DNA of 64,000 bases from Micromonospora sediminicola (GTDB lineage Bacteria > Actinomycetota > Actinomycetes > Mycobacteriales > Micromonosporaceae): assembly GCF_900089585.1 (NCBI RefSeq), contig NZ_FLRH01000004.1, positions 117,001 through 181,000 on the forward strand. The letters are read 5' to 3'. Shown in pieces: positions 47,482 through 56,427 of this stretch. The notes under the pieces were generated by a model that was not told where the DNA came from, did no database searches, and worked only from the letters and a program-made list of their open reading frames with translations. The position numbers were made by a program, and so were the translations under genes. The number at the start of each line of letters is the position of its first letter. The stretch's first letter is position 1.

Positions 47482-48672
47482 TCAGCGGCGCTTCGCGCCA
47501 CCGGGCCGGTTGCCCCCGCCGCCGGCGGGGCGACCGCCCCGGGCGCCGCTGGGACGCTTGCCGGCCGGCCGGGCGCCGACCTTGGGCGCGGCGCCGGCCA
47601 GCGCCGCCGCGTCCGGGTCGATCGGCTCGTCGCCGACCGGCGCGGCGCGCGGCGCGCCCTTCGGGGTGATCTCGCCCCGGGCGAGCGCCCCCCGGCGGGC
47701 GAGCACCCGCTTGTTGTGGGCGCTGATCCGCGGGTCCTGGTTCTTCAGCAGCACCAGCAGCGGGGTGGCCAGCAGGATCGAGGTCAGGAACGCCACCGCC
47801 ATACCGACGAAGAGCACCAGGCCCAGGTCCTTCAGCGTGCCCGCGCCGAGCAGGCCGGCGCCGATGAAGAGCAGACCGCCGACCGGCAGCAACGCGACGA
47901 CCGAGGTGTTCAGCGAGCGCATGAGGCTCTGGTTGAGCGCCAGGTTGGACGCCTCGCCGTAGGTGAGGTTGTTGTTCGCGGTGATGCCCCGCGTGTTCTC
48001 CTGCACCTTGTCGAAGACCACCACCACGTCGTAGAGCGCGAAGCCCAGGATGGTGAGGAAGCCGATGATCGTCGACGGGGTGACCTCGAAGCCGACCAGC
48101 GAGTAGATGCCGGCGGTGAGGACCAGGTTGGTCAGCAGCGAGGCGATCGCGGCGACCGCCATCCGCCACTCGAAGCGCAGCACCAGGTAGATCGACACCA
48201 CCGCGATGAAGATCAGCAGGCCGAGCAGCGCCCGCGAGGTGACCTGGCTGCCCCACGCCTCGGAGACCTGGCTGCCGCTGATCTGGTCGGCCTGGATCCC
48301 GAACTCCTCCGCCATCGCGGCCTTGGCCGCGTTGGCCTGGTCCTGGCTGAGCTGCCCGGTGCGCATCTCGTAGGTCTCGCCGCCAGCGCCGCCGACCTTC
48401 TGCGCGGTGACCACCTCGACGCCGGGCGCCTCCTTGGCCAGCACGTCGTCGACGGTGCGTTCGGCCTGGTCGAGCGTGCCCACGCTGGCCGGCACCTGGA
48501 ACGAGTTGCCGCCGGCGAACTCGATGCCGAGGCTGAAGCCCCGGATCGCGAAGCTGAGCACGGCGATCAGCACCAGCGCGCCGGCGACGGCGAACCACAC
48601 CTTGCGCTTGCCGACGATGTTGAGATCGGCCTCGCCCCGGTAGAGCCGGGCGGCCAGACCACTCTTCGCCAT
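47482..48672 (-). CDS. secF: Protein translocase subunit SecF
   Basis: Membrane partner of SecD that uses the proton motive force to complete Sec export. 396 residues, six transmembrane helices, with the SecF signature FSLGIEFAGGNSF in the first periplasmic region, ILGFALYDVVVVFDKVQENT in helix four/five, and LNQSLMRSLNTS. The C-terminal 75 residues are Gly/Arg/Pro-rich. Start ATG follows AAGGAGG, one base after the secD stop. Confidence 0.97.
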   Translation of the reverse strand: MAKSGLAARLYRGEADLNIVGKRKVWFAVAGALVLIAVLSFAIRGFSLGIEFAGGNSFQVPASVGTLDQAERTVDDVLAKEAPGVEVVTAQKVGGAGGETYEMRTGQLSQDQANAAKAAMAEEFGIQADQISGSQVSEAWGSQVTSRALLGLLIFIAVVSIYLVLRFEWRMAVAAIASLLTNLVLTAGIYSLVGFEVTPSTIIGFLTILGFALYDVVVVFDKVQENTRGITANNNLTYGEASNLALNQSLMRSLNTSVVALLPVGGLLFIGAGLLGAGTLKDLGLVLFVGMAVAFLTSILLATPLLVLLKNQDPRISAHNKRVLARRGALARGEITPKGAPRAAPVGDEPIDPDAAALAGAAPKVGARPAGKRPSGARGGRPAGGGGNRPGGAKRR

Positions 48673-48673
48673 C

Positions 48674-50605
48674 TCAGGCCTCCTTGACACGCGGGTTGCG
48701 GGCGGCGCCCGACTCGGCCGACCGGGCCGGCAGCGCCCGACCCAGACCGCTGACCCGCGGGGACAGGAACGCCCGGGTACGGGCGAACATCGTCATGATC
48801 GGGTGGCGGAAGAGGAACACGACGACCAGGTCCAGCACGGTCGCCAGGCCGAGCGCGAAGGCGAAGCCCTTCACCGCGCCGACCGACACGATGTAGAGCA
48901 CGACCGCCGACATCAGAGTGATCGCGTTGGCCGAGATGATCGTCCGGCGGGCCCGGATCCACGCGCGCGGGACCGCGCTGCGCGGGCTGCGGCCCTCGCG
49001 GATCTCGTCCTTGAGTCGTTCGAAGTAGATGACGAACGAGTCCGCCGCCACACCGAGCGAGACGATCATGCCGGCGATGCCGGCGAGCGTCAGCGTGAAG
49101 CCGATCGACCGGCCGAGCACCACCAGCGCGCCGAAGACCAGCAGCGCGGAGAGCACCAGGCTGAGGAAGATGACCGAGCCGAGCAGCCGGTAGTAGAAGA
49201 ACGAGTAGATGATGACCAGCAGCATGCCGATGCCGGCCGCCAGCAGACCCGCCTTGAGGTGGCTGTCACCGAGCGTCGCGGTGACGTTCTGGCTCTCCTG
49301 CGGCTCGAACGTCACCGGCAGCGCGCCGTAGCGGAGCTGGCTGGCCAGCGCGTTCGCCGACTTGTTGTCGAAGCTGCCGGTGATCTGCGAGTCACCGGTG
49401 AGCACGCCCTGGATCTCCGGCGAGGAGACGATCCGGTTGTCCAGCACCACGGCGACCCGGCACTTGCCGTCCTGGCCGAGCGCGGTCTGGTCGCAGGCCT
49501 GACCCTCGTTGTTGAACGACTCGCGGGTCAGCGCGGTCCACTTCTCCTGGCCGCTGCCGGTGAAGTTGAGGCTGACCACCCACTGGCTGGTCTGGTCGAG
49601 CTGGGCGGAGGCGTTCTTGACGTCGGTGCCCTCGACCTTGGCCACGTCGAGCAGGTTCTTCGCGCCGGCCTCGCAGGCCACCGCCGTCTGCTTCGGGTCG
49701 TTGATCGAGCCGGCCGGCCGCTTGTCGAGCTGGGCGCAGGTGATCGAGGGGACGTTGAACTGCATGTCCGCCGGCAGCACCGCGATCTCCTGCGGGGAGA
49801 GCGTGCCGAACGGCTTGAGCTTGTCGGCCAGCGACGGGTCGGTCGCGAGGTCGGCCGGGGCCTTCAGGCCGGAGGCGGCGCCCCAGGCGGCCGCGCCCAC
49901 CTTCTGCTCGACGGCCTTGCGCTGCTGCTCGATGCTCTGCGGCACCGGGGCGGCGCTGGCGCTCGGGCTCGGCGCGGCGGCGCTCGGCGACGCCGACGGA
50001 GTCGGCGTCGCGCTCGGCGCGGGGGCCATGCCGCCCTGCCCGCCGGCGCTCGGCGAGGCGGTCGCCTTGGCGCTCGTGCTCGCCTTCGGCGAGGCGCTGC
50101 CGGACGGCTTCGCCGACGCGCTGCCCGACGGCTTGGGGCTGGCACTGCCGGACGGGGCCGGGCTGGCGCTCGGGCTCGGCGGCGGGGCGAGGGCCGCGCC
50201 GCTGCCGTCGGTGGCCTTGAGCACCTTGCGGAAGCGCAGCTCGGCGGCCTCACCGACGTCGGTCAGGTCGCGGTTCTGGCCGGGCAGGGAGATGACGATG
50301 TTGCGGTTGCCCTCGGTGACCACCTCGGCCTCGGCCACGCCGTAGGCGTTGACCCGGCTCTCGATGATCTGGCGCGCCTCTTCGAGGTTGTCGGCGGTCG
50401 GCGGCTTGCCGTCCACCGTGTTGGTGGCCTCGAGCGTCATCCGGGTGCCGCCGATGAGGTCCAGGCCGAGCCGGGGCTCCAGCCGGTCCTTCCAGCCACC
50501 GCTGGCGCCGCCCGAGAAGAACACCAAAAGATAGAGGACGACGAAGATGAACCCGAGCACGGCGAGCTGCCGTCCGGGGCGCATCTGTCCCTGAGGTGGT
50601 GCCAC
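48674..50605 (-). CDS. secD: Protein translocase subunit SecD with low-complexity insert
   Basis: 643 residues: first transmembrane helix (about 14-31), the GLDLIGGTRMTLE motif, periplasmic domain P1, then the C-terminal five-helix block with GVAADSFVIYFERLKDEIREG and the SANAITLMSAVVLY helix. Between about residues 138 and 222 an insert made almost only of Ser, Ala, Pro, Lys and Gly interrupts the periplasmic domain, longer than in most SecD proteins. The GTG at 50605 starts VAPPQGQMRPGRQ. It lies 224 bp downstream of yajC. Confidence 0.95.
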   Translation of the reverse strand: MAPPQGQMRPGRQLAVLGFIFVVLYLLVFFSGGASGGWKDRLEPRLGLDLIGGTRMTLEATNTVDGKPPTADNLEEARQIIESRVNAYGVAEAEVVTEGNRNIVISLPGQNRDLTDVGEAAELRFRKVLKATDGSGAALAPPPSPSASPAPSGSASPKPSGSASAKPSGSASPKASTSAKATASPSAGGQGGMAPAPSATPTPSASPSAAAPSPSASAAPVPQSIEQQRKAVEQKVGAAAWGAASGLKAPADLATDPSLADKLKPFGTLSPQEIAVLPADMQFNVPSITCAQLDKRPAGSINDPKQTAVACEAGAKNLLDVAKVEGTDVKNASAQLDQTSQWVVSLNFTGSGQEKWTALTRESFNNEGQACDQTALGQDGKCRVAVVLDNRIVSSPEIQGVLTGDSQITGSFDNKSANALASQLRYGALPVTFEPQESQNVTATLGDSHLKAGLLAAGIGMLLVIIYSFFYYRLLGSVIFLSLVLSALLVFGALVVLGRSIGFTLTLAGIAGMIVSLGVAADSFVIYFERLKDEIREGRSPRSAVPRAWIRARRTIISANAITLMSAVVLYIVSVGAVKGFAFALGLATVLDLVVVFLFRHPIMTMFARTRAFLSPRVSGLGRALPARSAESGAARNPRVKEA

Positions 50606-50829
50606 GGCTGTCCTGTCTCCCTGTACGGTCGCGCCGCTTCCGCGGCGGCGACAACTGTCGGGCCGGGGGTGTCCGCCCGACTGCTCCGGCTGGTCGGCCC
50701 CGGCGGACGGCACGCCGACCCGGACGCGACGCGGGGGCGCCGCGCGGGCCTGCCCGCGTGCCGGCGTCCGACGCCGACCCAACTATCCACTTGTGCGGGT
50801 GTCCCCGCTGCCCCGTCCGGGGCGGGCGG

Positions 50830-51174
50830 TCACTCCTTGACCGGCTCGGCTTCCTCGCTGATCGTCTCGGCCGCCGGCGCCTCGGCCCGCTTGATCACCC
50901 GGGCGACGGCCGGGCGCGCGTAGCGGGTCTGCACGCCGGGAGCGACCTCCAGCAGGACGGTGTCGTCCTCGACCACGGTGACCGTGCCGTGCAGGCCGCC
51001 GATGGTGACCACCTCGTCGCCCGGGGAGAGGGCGGACTGCATCTGCTCGGCCTCACGGCGGCGCTTCTGCTGCGGACGGATCATCATGAAGTACATGACG
51101 ACGAAGAGCAGAGCGATCATGAGGATCGGCGTCAGACCGCCGGCTCCCCCGCCACTCGCTGCTGCGTAAAGCAC
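50830..51174 (-). CDS. yajC: Preprotein translocase subunit YajC
   Basis: 114 residues: short periplasmic N-terminus, one transmembrane helix (about 13-32, ending in MIRPQQKRRREAEQM, the family signature) and a small cytoplasmic beta domain GDEVVTIGGLHGTV. Accessory to SecDF. GTG start. The 224-bp gap to secD and 138-bp gap to ruvB show no strong signal. Confidence 0.95.
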   Translation of the reverse strand: MLYAAASGGGAGGLTPILMIALLFVVMYFMMIRPQQKRRREAEQMQSALSPGDEVVTIGGLHGTVTVVEDDTVLLEVAPGVQTRYARPAVARVIKRAEAPAAETISEEAEPVKE

Positions 51175-51312
51175 GGTGTCGACCTTCCGGTTGGCCCCCG
51201 CCGGCCCCGGAGGGCACCGCAGCGGAGGCGGATTCTCACGTCCTGTACAGACCGCGGCGAAGTCTAGTCCCTGCTCCTGAGAACACCGAATGCGGCACAG
51301 ATCACGTTCGGA

Positions 51313-52377
51313 TCACGGCTGATCGGTCTGGACCGAGAACAGATCGGGCCCGGCCGGGGCGTCCGCGCCAAATGTACCATTCGGGGGCGTACGCCCCAGA
51401 TGATGCCAGGCAGCCGCCGTCGCCACCCGACCCCGCGGGGTCCGGGCCAGCAGCCCCGCCCGGACCAGGAACGGCTCGCAGACCTCCTCGACCGTGTCCG
51501 GCTGCTCCCCCACGGCCACCGCCAGGGTGGAGAGCCCGACCGGGCCGCCCCGGAACGAGTCGACCAGCGCGGTGAGCACCGCCCGGTCCAGCCGGTCCAG
51601 GCCGAGCGCGTCCACGTCGTAGACGGTCAGCGCGGACCGCGCCGTCTCCACCGTCACCACGCCGTCGGCCCGCACCTCGGCGTAGTCGCGCACCCGGCGC
51701 AGCAGCCGGTTGGCGATCCGGGGTGTGCCCCGGGACCGGCCGGCGATCTCGGCCGCGCCGTCGGTGGTGATCGGCACGCCGAGGATCCGGGCGGAGCGGT
51801 GCAGCAGCGTCTCCAGGTCGGCCGGCGAGTAGAAGTCGAGGTGCGCGACGAAGCCGAACCGGTCCCGCATCGGGCCCGTCAGCAGACCCGAGCGGGTGGT
51901 GGCGCCGACCAGCGTGAACGGCTCCACATCGAGCGGGATGGCGGTGGCGCCGGGGCCCTTGCCGACCACCACGTCGACCCGGAAGTCCTCCATGGCGCTG
52001 TAGAGCAGCTCCTCGGCCGGCTTGGCGATCCGGTGGATCTCGTCGATGAAGAGCACGTCGCCCTCGGCCAGGCTGGTCAGGATCGCGGCCAGGTCACCGG
52101 AGCGCTCGATGGCCGGCCCGCTGGTCACCCGGATGCCCGCGCCCAGCTCCGCCGCGACGATGTTGGCCAGGGAGGTCTTCCCGAGGCCGGGCGGCCCCGA
52201 CAGGAGAATGTGGTCCGGCGGGGAGCCGCGTCGCATCGCGCCCTGCAACAGCAGGTCGAGCTGGTCGCGCACCCGGTCCTGGGCGATGAACTCGGCGAGC
52301 CGCTTCGGCCGGACGCTGGCCTCGGCGTCCCGCTCCGCGTCGCTGACGTACGCCGAGACCAGGTTGTCGCCGGTCAT
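51313..52377 (-). CDS. ruvB: Holliday junction branch migration helicase RuvB
   Basis: AAA+ motor hexamer that drives branch migration with RuvA. 354 residues: Walker A SGPPGLGKTSLAN, Walker B LFIDEIHR, sensor I GATTRSGLL, arginine finger region MRDRFG, sensor II GTPRIANRLLRRVRD and a C-terminal winged helix (TVEEVCEPFLVRAGLL). Fifteen bp separate its start from the ruvA stop. Confidence 0.97.
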   Translation of the reverse strand: MTGDNLVSAYVSDAERDAEASVRPKRLAEFIAQDRVRDQLDLLLQGAMRRGSPPDHILLSGPPGLGKTSLANIVAAELGAGIRVTSGPAIERSGDLAAILTSLAEGDVLFIDEIHRIAKPAEELLYSAMEDFRVDVVVGKGPGATAIPLDVEPFTLVGATTRSGLLTGPMRDRFGFVAHLDFYSPADLETLLHRSARILGVPITTDGAAEIAGRSRGTPRIANRLLRRVRDYAEVRADGVVTVETARSALTVYDVDALGLDRLDRAVLTALVDSFRGGPVGLSTLAVAVGEQPDTVEEVCEPFLVRAGLLARTPRGRVATAAAWHHLGRTPPNGTFGADAPAGPDLFSVQTDQP

Positions 52378-52390
52378 CCGCGCGGGCCCG

Positions 52391-52993
52391 TCATCGGGTG
52401 CGGCCCAGCAGACGGATGGCCTGCTTGAGCAGGACCGGCACCGGCGGCGTCTCGCCGTCGACGGTCTCCGCCACCGCGGCCACCGCCTGGTCGGCCTGCG
52501 CGGCCGTCCAGCCGAGCCCGACCAGCGCCTGACGCACCTGCTCCGGCCAGGCGCCGACGGTCACCCCGGCCGCGCCGTCGGGGCCGACCGGCACCGGACC
52601 GACCCGGTCGCGCAGCTCCAGCACGAGCCGCTCGGCGCCCTTCTTGCCGATCCCGGGCACCCGGGTCAGCGCGGCGGTGTCGGCGTTGGCGATGGCCTTG
52701 CGGACCGCGTCCGGCGTGTGCACCGCGAGCACCGCCTGGGCCAGCCGGGGGCCCACGCCGCTGGCGGTCTGCAGCAACTCGAACAACTGCTTCGCGTCGT
52801 CGTCGGCGAAGCCGTAGAGGGTGAGCGAGTCCTCCCGGACCACCAGGCTGGTGGCCAGCCGGGCCGGCTGGCCGACCCGCAGGTCGGCGAGCGTGCCGGG
52901 GGCGCACTGCACGGCCAGGCCGATGCCGCCCACCTCCACCACCGCGTGGTCCGGACCGGTGGCGGTCACCGTGCCGCGAACGCTGGCGATCAT
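52391..52993 (-). CDS. ruvA: Holliday junction branch migration protein RuvA
   Basis: Tetrameric junction-binding protein. 200 residues: N-terminal OB domain (VRGTVTATGPDHAVVEVGGIG), two helix-hairpin-helix motifs (ASGVGPRLAQAVL and VPGIGKKGAERLVLEL) and a C-terminal domain III that contacts RuvB. ATG overlaps the ruvC stop. Confidence 0.97.
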   Translation of the reverse strand: MIASVRGTVTATGPDHAVVEVGGIGLAVQCAPGTLADLRVGQPARLATSLVVREDSLTLYGFADDDAKQLFELLQTASGVGPRLAQAVLAVHTPDAVRKAIANADTAALTRVPGIGKKGAERLVLELRDRVGPVPVGPDGAAGVTVGAWPEQVRQALVGLGWTAAQADQAVAAVAETVDGETPPVPVLLKQAIRLLGRTR

Positions 52994-53517
52994 CGTGCCC
53001 CTCCTCGTCGGGCCCGCTGGGCGGCGGCGGCCAGCTTGGACCGGGTGCCACCGCGCCAGACGTGACAGATGGCCAACGCCAGGGCGTCGGCGGCGTCGGC
53101 CGGGCGAGGCGGCTCGGCGAGCCGAAGCAACCTCGTGACCATGGCCGTCATCTGCGCCTTGTCGGCCTGACCGGAACCGGTCACCGCCGCCTTCACCTCG
53201 CTCGGCGTGTAGGTGGTCACCGGCAGCCCGGCCCGCGCGCCGGCGAGCACCGCGATGCCGCTGGCCTGGGCGGTGCCCATCACCGTGCGCACGTTGTGCT
53301 GGCTGAACACGCGCTCCACCGCGACCGCGTCCGGCCGGTGCTCGGCGACCAGGTCGGTGAGCGACCGGTCCAGGTGCAGCAGGCGCAGCGGCAGGTCGTC
53401 CTCGGGGTCGGTGTAGACCACGTAGTAGGCGACCAGCGTGCACGGGCGACCGGGGACGCCCTCGACCACGCCGACCCCGCACCGGGTCAGCCCCGGGTCG
53501 ACGCCGAGCACGCGCAC
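52990..53517 (-). CDS. ruvC: Holliday junction resolvase RuvC
   Basis: Metal-dependent endonuclease that cuts Holliday junctions. 175 residues, RNase H-like fold, with acidic catalytic residues in LGVDPGLTRCG (Asp7), AVERVF (Glu) and ADAADALALAICH (paired Asp). The GTG at 53517 is preceded by GGGGAGGAGG at 6 bp, so the much longer open frame upstream is not used. Confidence 0.97.
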   Translation of the reverse strand: MRVLGVDPGLTRCGVGVVEGVPGRPCTLVAYYVVYTDPEDDLPLRLLHLDRSLTDLVAEHRPDAVAVERVFSQHNVRTVMGTAQASGIAVLAGARAGLPVTTYTPSEVKAAVTGSGQADKAQMTAMVTRLLRLAEPPRPADAADALALAICHVWRGGTRSKLAAAAQRARRGGAR

Positions 53518-53547
53518 GCCGCCTCCTCCCCGAGCCGTCAGCAGTAC

Positions 53548-53620
53548 GTGTGTTCGACACACCCTACTGGTGTGCTCCGACGACCGGACGCCCGGACACG
53601 CCGGGTGCGATCGGAGCACA
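53548..53620. promoter_or_regulatory. Inverted repeats in the ruvC / 3-HB dehydrogenase divergent region
   Basis: GTGTGT-TCG-ACACAC (53548-53562) is a perfect short palindrome. TGTGCTCCGA (53571-53580) and TCGGAGCACA (53611-53620) are 10-bp perfect arms around an inner CCCGG/CCGGG hairpin. Several further ACACAC tracts follow to 53632. They occupy the 183-bp divergent promoter region and may be operators for ruvC (SOS or other) or for the dehydrogenase. Confidence 0.55.
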
Positions 53621-53700
53621 ACACACCACACACTGAAGCGGTCGAGTATGTGTCGCCGCCCCATGTGCCCGAGGCCACACGCCTCGTAACTTCTTGCGCC

Positions 53701-54483
53701 ATGACGGCAGAACCCGTGGCGGTCCCCCACGTCGTACACGTCGACCTCTCCGGTCGCAACGCCCTGGTGACCGGTGGTGGCAGCGGCATCGGACGGGCCT
53801 GCGCCCTGCGCCTGGCGGCGGCCGGCGCCTCGGTGGTGGTGCTGGACCGCAACGTGGAGGCGGCGAAGGCGGTGGCGGCCGAGGCGGGCGGCCGGGCCGA
53901 GGGGGTCGACCTGGCCGACCCGGAGGCGGTGGACCGGCTCGACGTCGACGCCGACATCGTGGTGAACAACGCCGGCCTGCAGCACGTGGCGCCGGTGCAG
54001 GAGTTCCCGGTGGAGCGGTTCGAGTACATCCAGCGGGTGATGGTGGAGGCGCCGTTCCTGCTGATCCGCCGGGCGCTGCCCCGGATGTACGCCAACGGCT
54101 GGGGCCGGATCGTGAACATCTCCTCGGTGCACGGGCTGCGCGCGTCGCCGTACAAGGCGGCGTACGTGTCGGCGAAGCACGCGCTGGAGGGCCTGTCGAA
54201 GGTGGTGGCCCTGGAGGGCGCGGCGCACGGGGTGACGGCCAACTGCATCAACCCGGCGTACGTGCGGACCGCGCTGGTGGAGAGCCAGATCGCCGACCAG
54301 GCGGCCAGTCACGGCATCGGCGAGGACGAGGTGATCGAGAAGATCATGCTGGCCCGGGCGGCGATCAAGCGGCTGATCGAGCCGGAGGAGGTGGCCGAGC
54401 TGGTGGCGTACCTGTGCGCGCCGCCCGCCGCGTTCCTCACCGGCGCGTCGATCGCCCTCGACGGGGGCTGGACGGCGAACTAG
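53701..54483 (+). CDS. 3-Hydroxybutyrate dehydrogenase (SDR family)
   Basis: Interconverts 3-hydroxybutyrate and acetoacetate with NAD. 260 residues: VTGGGSGIGRACALRLA (NAD site), NNAGLQHVAPVQEFP, catalytic Ser/Tyr/Lys in NISSVHG and YVSAKHALEG, and the family-typical RTALVESQIADQA and AIKRLIEPEEVAELV. Immediately upstream of a GAF/PucR regulator, with only 14 bp between them, suggesting co-transcription. Confidence 0.88.
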   Translation: MTAEPVAVPHVVHVDLSGRNALVTGGGSGIGRACALRLAAAGASVVVLDRNVEAAKAVAAEAGGRAEGVDLADPEAVDRLDVDADIVVNNAGLQHVAPVQEFPVERFEYIQRVMVEAPFLLIRRALPRMYANGWGRIVNISSVHGLRASPYKAAYVSAKHALEGLSKVVALEGAAHGVTANCINPAYVRTALVESQIADQAASHGIGEDEVIEKIMLARAAIKRLIEPEEVAELVAYLCAPPAAFLTGASIALDGGWTAN

Positions 54484-54497
54484 TGGCGCCGCGCACA

Positions 54498-56417
54498 ATG
54501 TCGGTCATGTCGTCGCCGGTCGAGTTCCTGGAGCTGCTGGCGCGCGAGGCCGCCGCGGTCGAGTTCGAGGGCCCGCTGGTCGCCGCGCGCGCCGCCGGCC
54601 TGCCCGCCGACCGCCTGGCCGAGCTGGAGCAGGCGAAGGTGGTGGCGCTGCGGGTGCGGGCGCTGCTGGAGCGCCGCCGCCGGCGGGAGACCGAGCTGTC
54701 CGGCCTGTACGACACCGCCAACGACCTGGCCGGCCTGCGCGACCTGGACGACGTGCTGCGGGCGATCGTGCACCGGGCGCGGATCCTGCTCGGCACCGAC
54801 GTGGCCTACATGACGCTCAACGACGACGAGCGCGGCGACACCTACATGCGGGTCACCGACGGGTCGATCTCGGCCCGCTTCCAGCGGCTGCGGCTGGAGA
54901 TGGGCGACGGTCTGGGCGGGCTGGTGGCGCAGACCGGCACCCCGTACGCCACCGCGAACTACCCGGAGGACGAGCGGTTCCGGCACACCGGGGAGATCGA
55001 CGGCGGGGTGGGCGAGGAGGGCCTGGTGGCCATCCTCGGCGTGCCGCTGCGGCTCGGTTCCAGCGTGATCGGCGTGCTCTACGCGGCCAACCGCTCGGCC
55101 CGGCCGTTCGCCCGGGAGGAGGTGTCGCTGCTGGTCTCCCTGGCAGCGCACGCGGCGGTGGCGATCGACACCGCCCGGCTGCTGGCCGAGACCCGCGCGG
55201 CGCTGGAGGAGCTGTCGGCGGCGAACGGCACGATCCAGGCGCACAGCACGTCGGTGGAGCGCGCCGCGGCCGCGCACGACCGGATGACCGCGTTGGTCGT
55301 GCGGGGCGGCGGGATGGAGGACGTGGCCGCGGCGGTCACCGAGGTGCTCGGCGGGGCGCTGCTGGCGCTGGACGCGGAGGGCCGGCGGCTGGCCCGGGTC
55401 GGCGAGATCTCCGAGCCGGACCGGGCGGACATCGTGGAGGCGGTGGCCGCGTCGCGGACCGAGGGGCGCAGCGTGCGGCGCGGCCCGCTCTGGTACGCCG
55501 CGGTGGTGGCCGGCGCGGAGAACCTGGGCGCGTTGGTGCTGCGCCCGGACGACGAGCTGGTCGACGCCGACCAGCGGATCCTGGAGCGGGCGGCGCTGGT
55601 GACCGCGTTGCTGCTGCTGTTCCGCCGCACGGTGGCCGAGGCGGAGGGTCGGGTCCGGGGCGAGCTGCTCGACGACCTGATCGCCCGGCCGTTGCGGGAC
55701 ACCGACGCGTTGCGCAGCCGGGCCCGCCGGATCGGGGTCGACCTGGACGCGCCGCACGTGCTGGTGGCGGTCGGCGACGACGCGTTCGCCGAGACCGGCT
55801 CGGCCCGGCAGCGGGTGCTGTCGTGGGCCACCACGTACGCGTCGACCCGGGGTGGGCTGGCCGCGGCGCGCGACGGCCGGGTGGTGCTGATGCTGCCCGG
55901 CCAGGACGCCGGCGGGGCGGCCCGCGCGGTGGCCCGGGACCTGTCCCGGGTGACCGGCCGCCCGGTGACCGCCGGGGCGAGCGGGCCGTCGACCGGTCCG
56001 GCGTCGCTGGCGGTCACGTTCGCCGAGGCGGAGCGCTGCCTGACCGCGCTCGGCGCGCTGGGCCGGGCCGGGCAGGGGGCGAGCACCGCGGAGCTGGGTT
56101 TCGTCGGGCTGCTGCTGGGCGCGGTCGGCGACTCCGGCGACCGGGACGTGACCCGGTTCCTCACCGCGACCGTGGGGCCGGTGGTCGACTACGACGCCCG
56201 GCGCGGCACCGCGCTGGTGAAGACGCTGGAGGCGTACTTCGGGGTGGGCGGCAGCCTGGCCCGGGCGGCCGAGCAGCTGCACGTGCACGTGAACACGGTG
56301 ACCCAACGGCTGGAGCGGGTCGGGCAGTTGCTCGGCGCGGACTGGCAGCGCCCGGAGCGGGCGCTGGAGGTGCAGCTCGCGTTGCGGCTGCACCGGTTGC
56401 GCACCCCGGCCGGCTGA
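54498..56417 (+). CDS. GAF-domain PucR/CdaR-type transcriptional regulator
   Basis: 639 residues from the ATG at 54498 (a GTG at 54483 overlapping the upstream stop, TAGTG, is possible). An N-terminal helical part is followed by a GAF sensor domain (about 65-205: YDTANDLAGLRDLDDVL ... GVPLRLGSSVIGVLYAANR), a middle GGDEF-like/CdaR region (about 370-520) and a C-terminal HTH_30 (TLEAYFGVGGSLARAAEQLH then VHVNTVTQRLERV). Such proteins usually regulate adjacent catabolic genes, here probably 3-hydroxybutyrate dehydrogenase. Confidence 0.88.
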   Translation: MSVMSSPVEFLELLAREAAAVEFEGPLVAARAAGLPADRLAELEQAKVVALRVRALLERRRRRETELSGLYDTANDLAGLRDLDDVLRAIVHRARILLGTDVAYMTLNDDERGDTYMRVTDGSISARFQRLRLEMGDGLGGLVAQTGTPYATANYPEDERFRHTGEIDGGVGEEGLVAILGVPLRLGSSVIGVLYAANRSARPFAREEVSLLVSLAAHAAVAIDTARLLAETRAALEELSAANGTIQAHSTSVERAAAAHDRMTALVVRGGGMEDVAAAVTEVLGGALLALDAEGRRLARVGEISEPDRADIVEAVAASRTEGRSVRRGPLWYAAVVAGAENLGALVLRPDDELVDADQRILERAALVTALLLLFRRTVAEAEGRVRGELLDDLIARPLRDTDALRSRARRIGVDLDAPHVLVAVGDDAFAETGSARQRVLSWATTYASTRGGLAAARDGRVVLMLPGQDAGGAARAVARDLSRVTGRPVTAGASGPSTGPASLAVTFAEAERCLTALGALGRAGQGASTAELGFVGLLLGAVGDSGDRDVTRFLTATVGPVVDYDARRGTALVKTLEAYFGVGGSLARAAEQLHVHVNTVTQRLERVGQLLGADWQRPERALEVQLALRLHRLRTPAG

Positions 56418-56426
56418 GCCGGCCGG
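56406..56426. terminator. Hairpin spanning the PucR-type gene stop codon
   Basis: Arms CCGGCCGGC / GCCGGCCGG flank the TGA stop itself as a 3-nt loop. Convergent TetR gene ends 2 bp further on, so it may terminate both. Confidence 0.5.
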
Positions 56427-56427
56427 G

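Noticed and set aside
52990..54498. A 502-codon minus-strand frame extending ruvC upstream
   Set aside because: The extension is antisense to the 3-hydroxybutyrate dehydrogenase; the GTG at 53517 has a strong ribosome site and gives the standard RuvC length.
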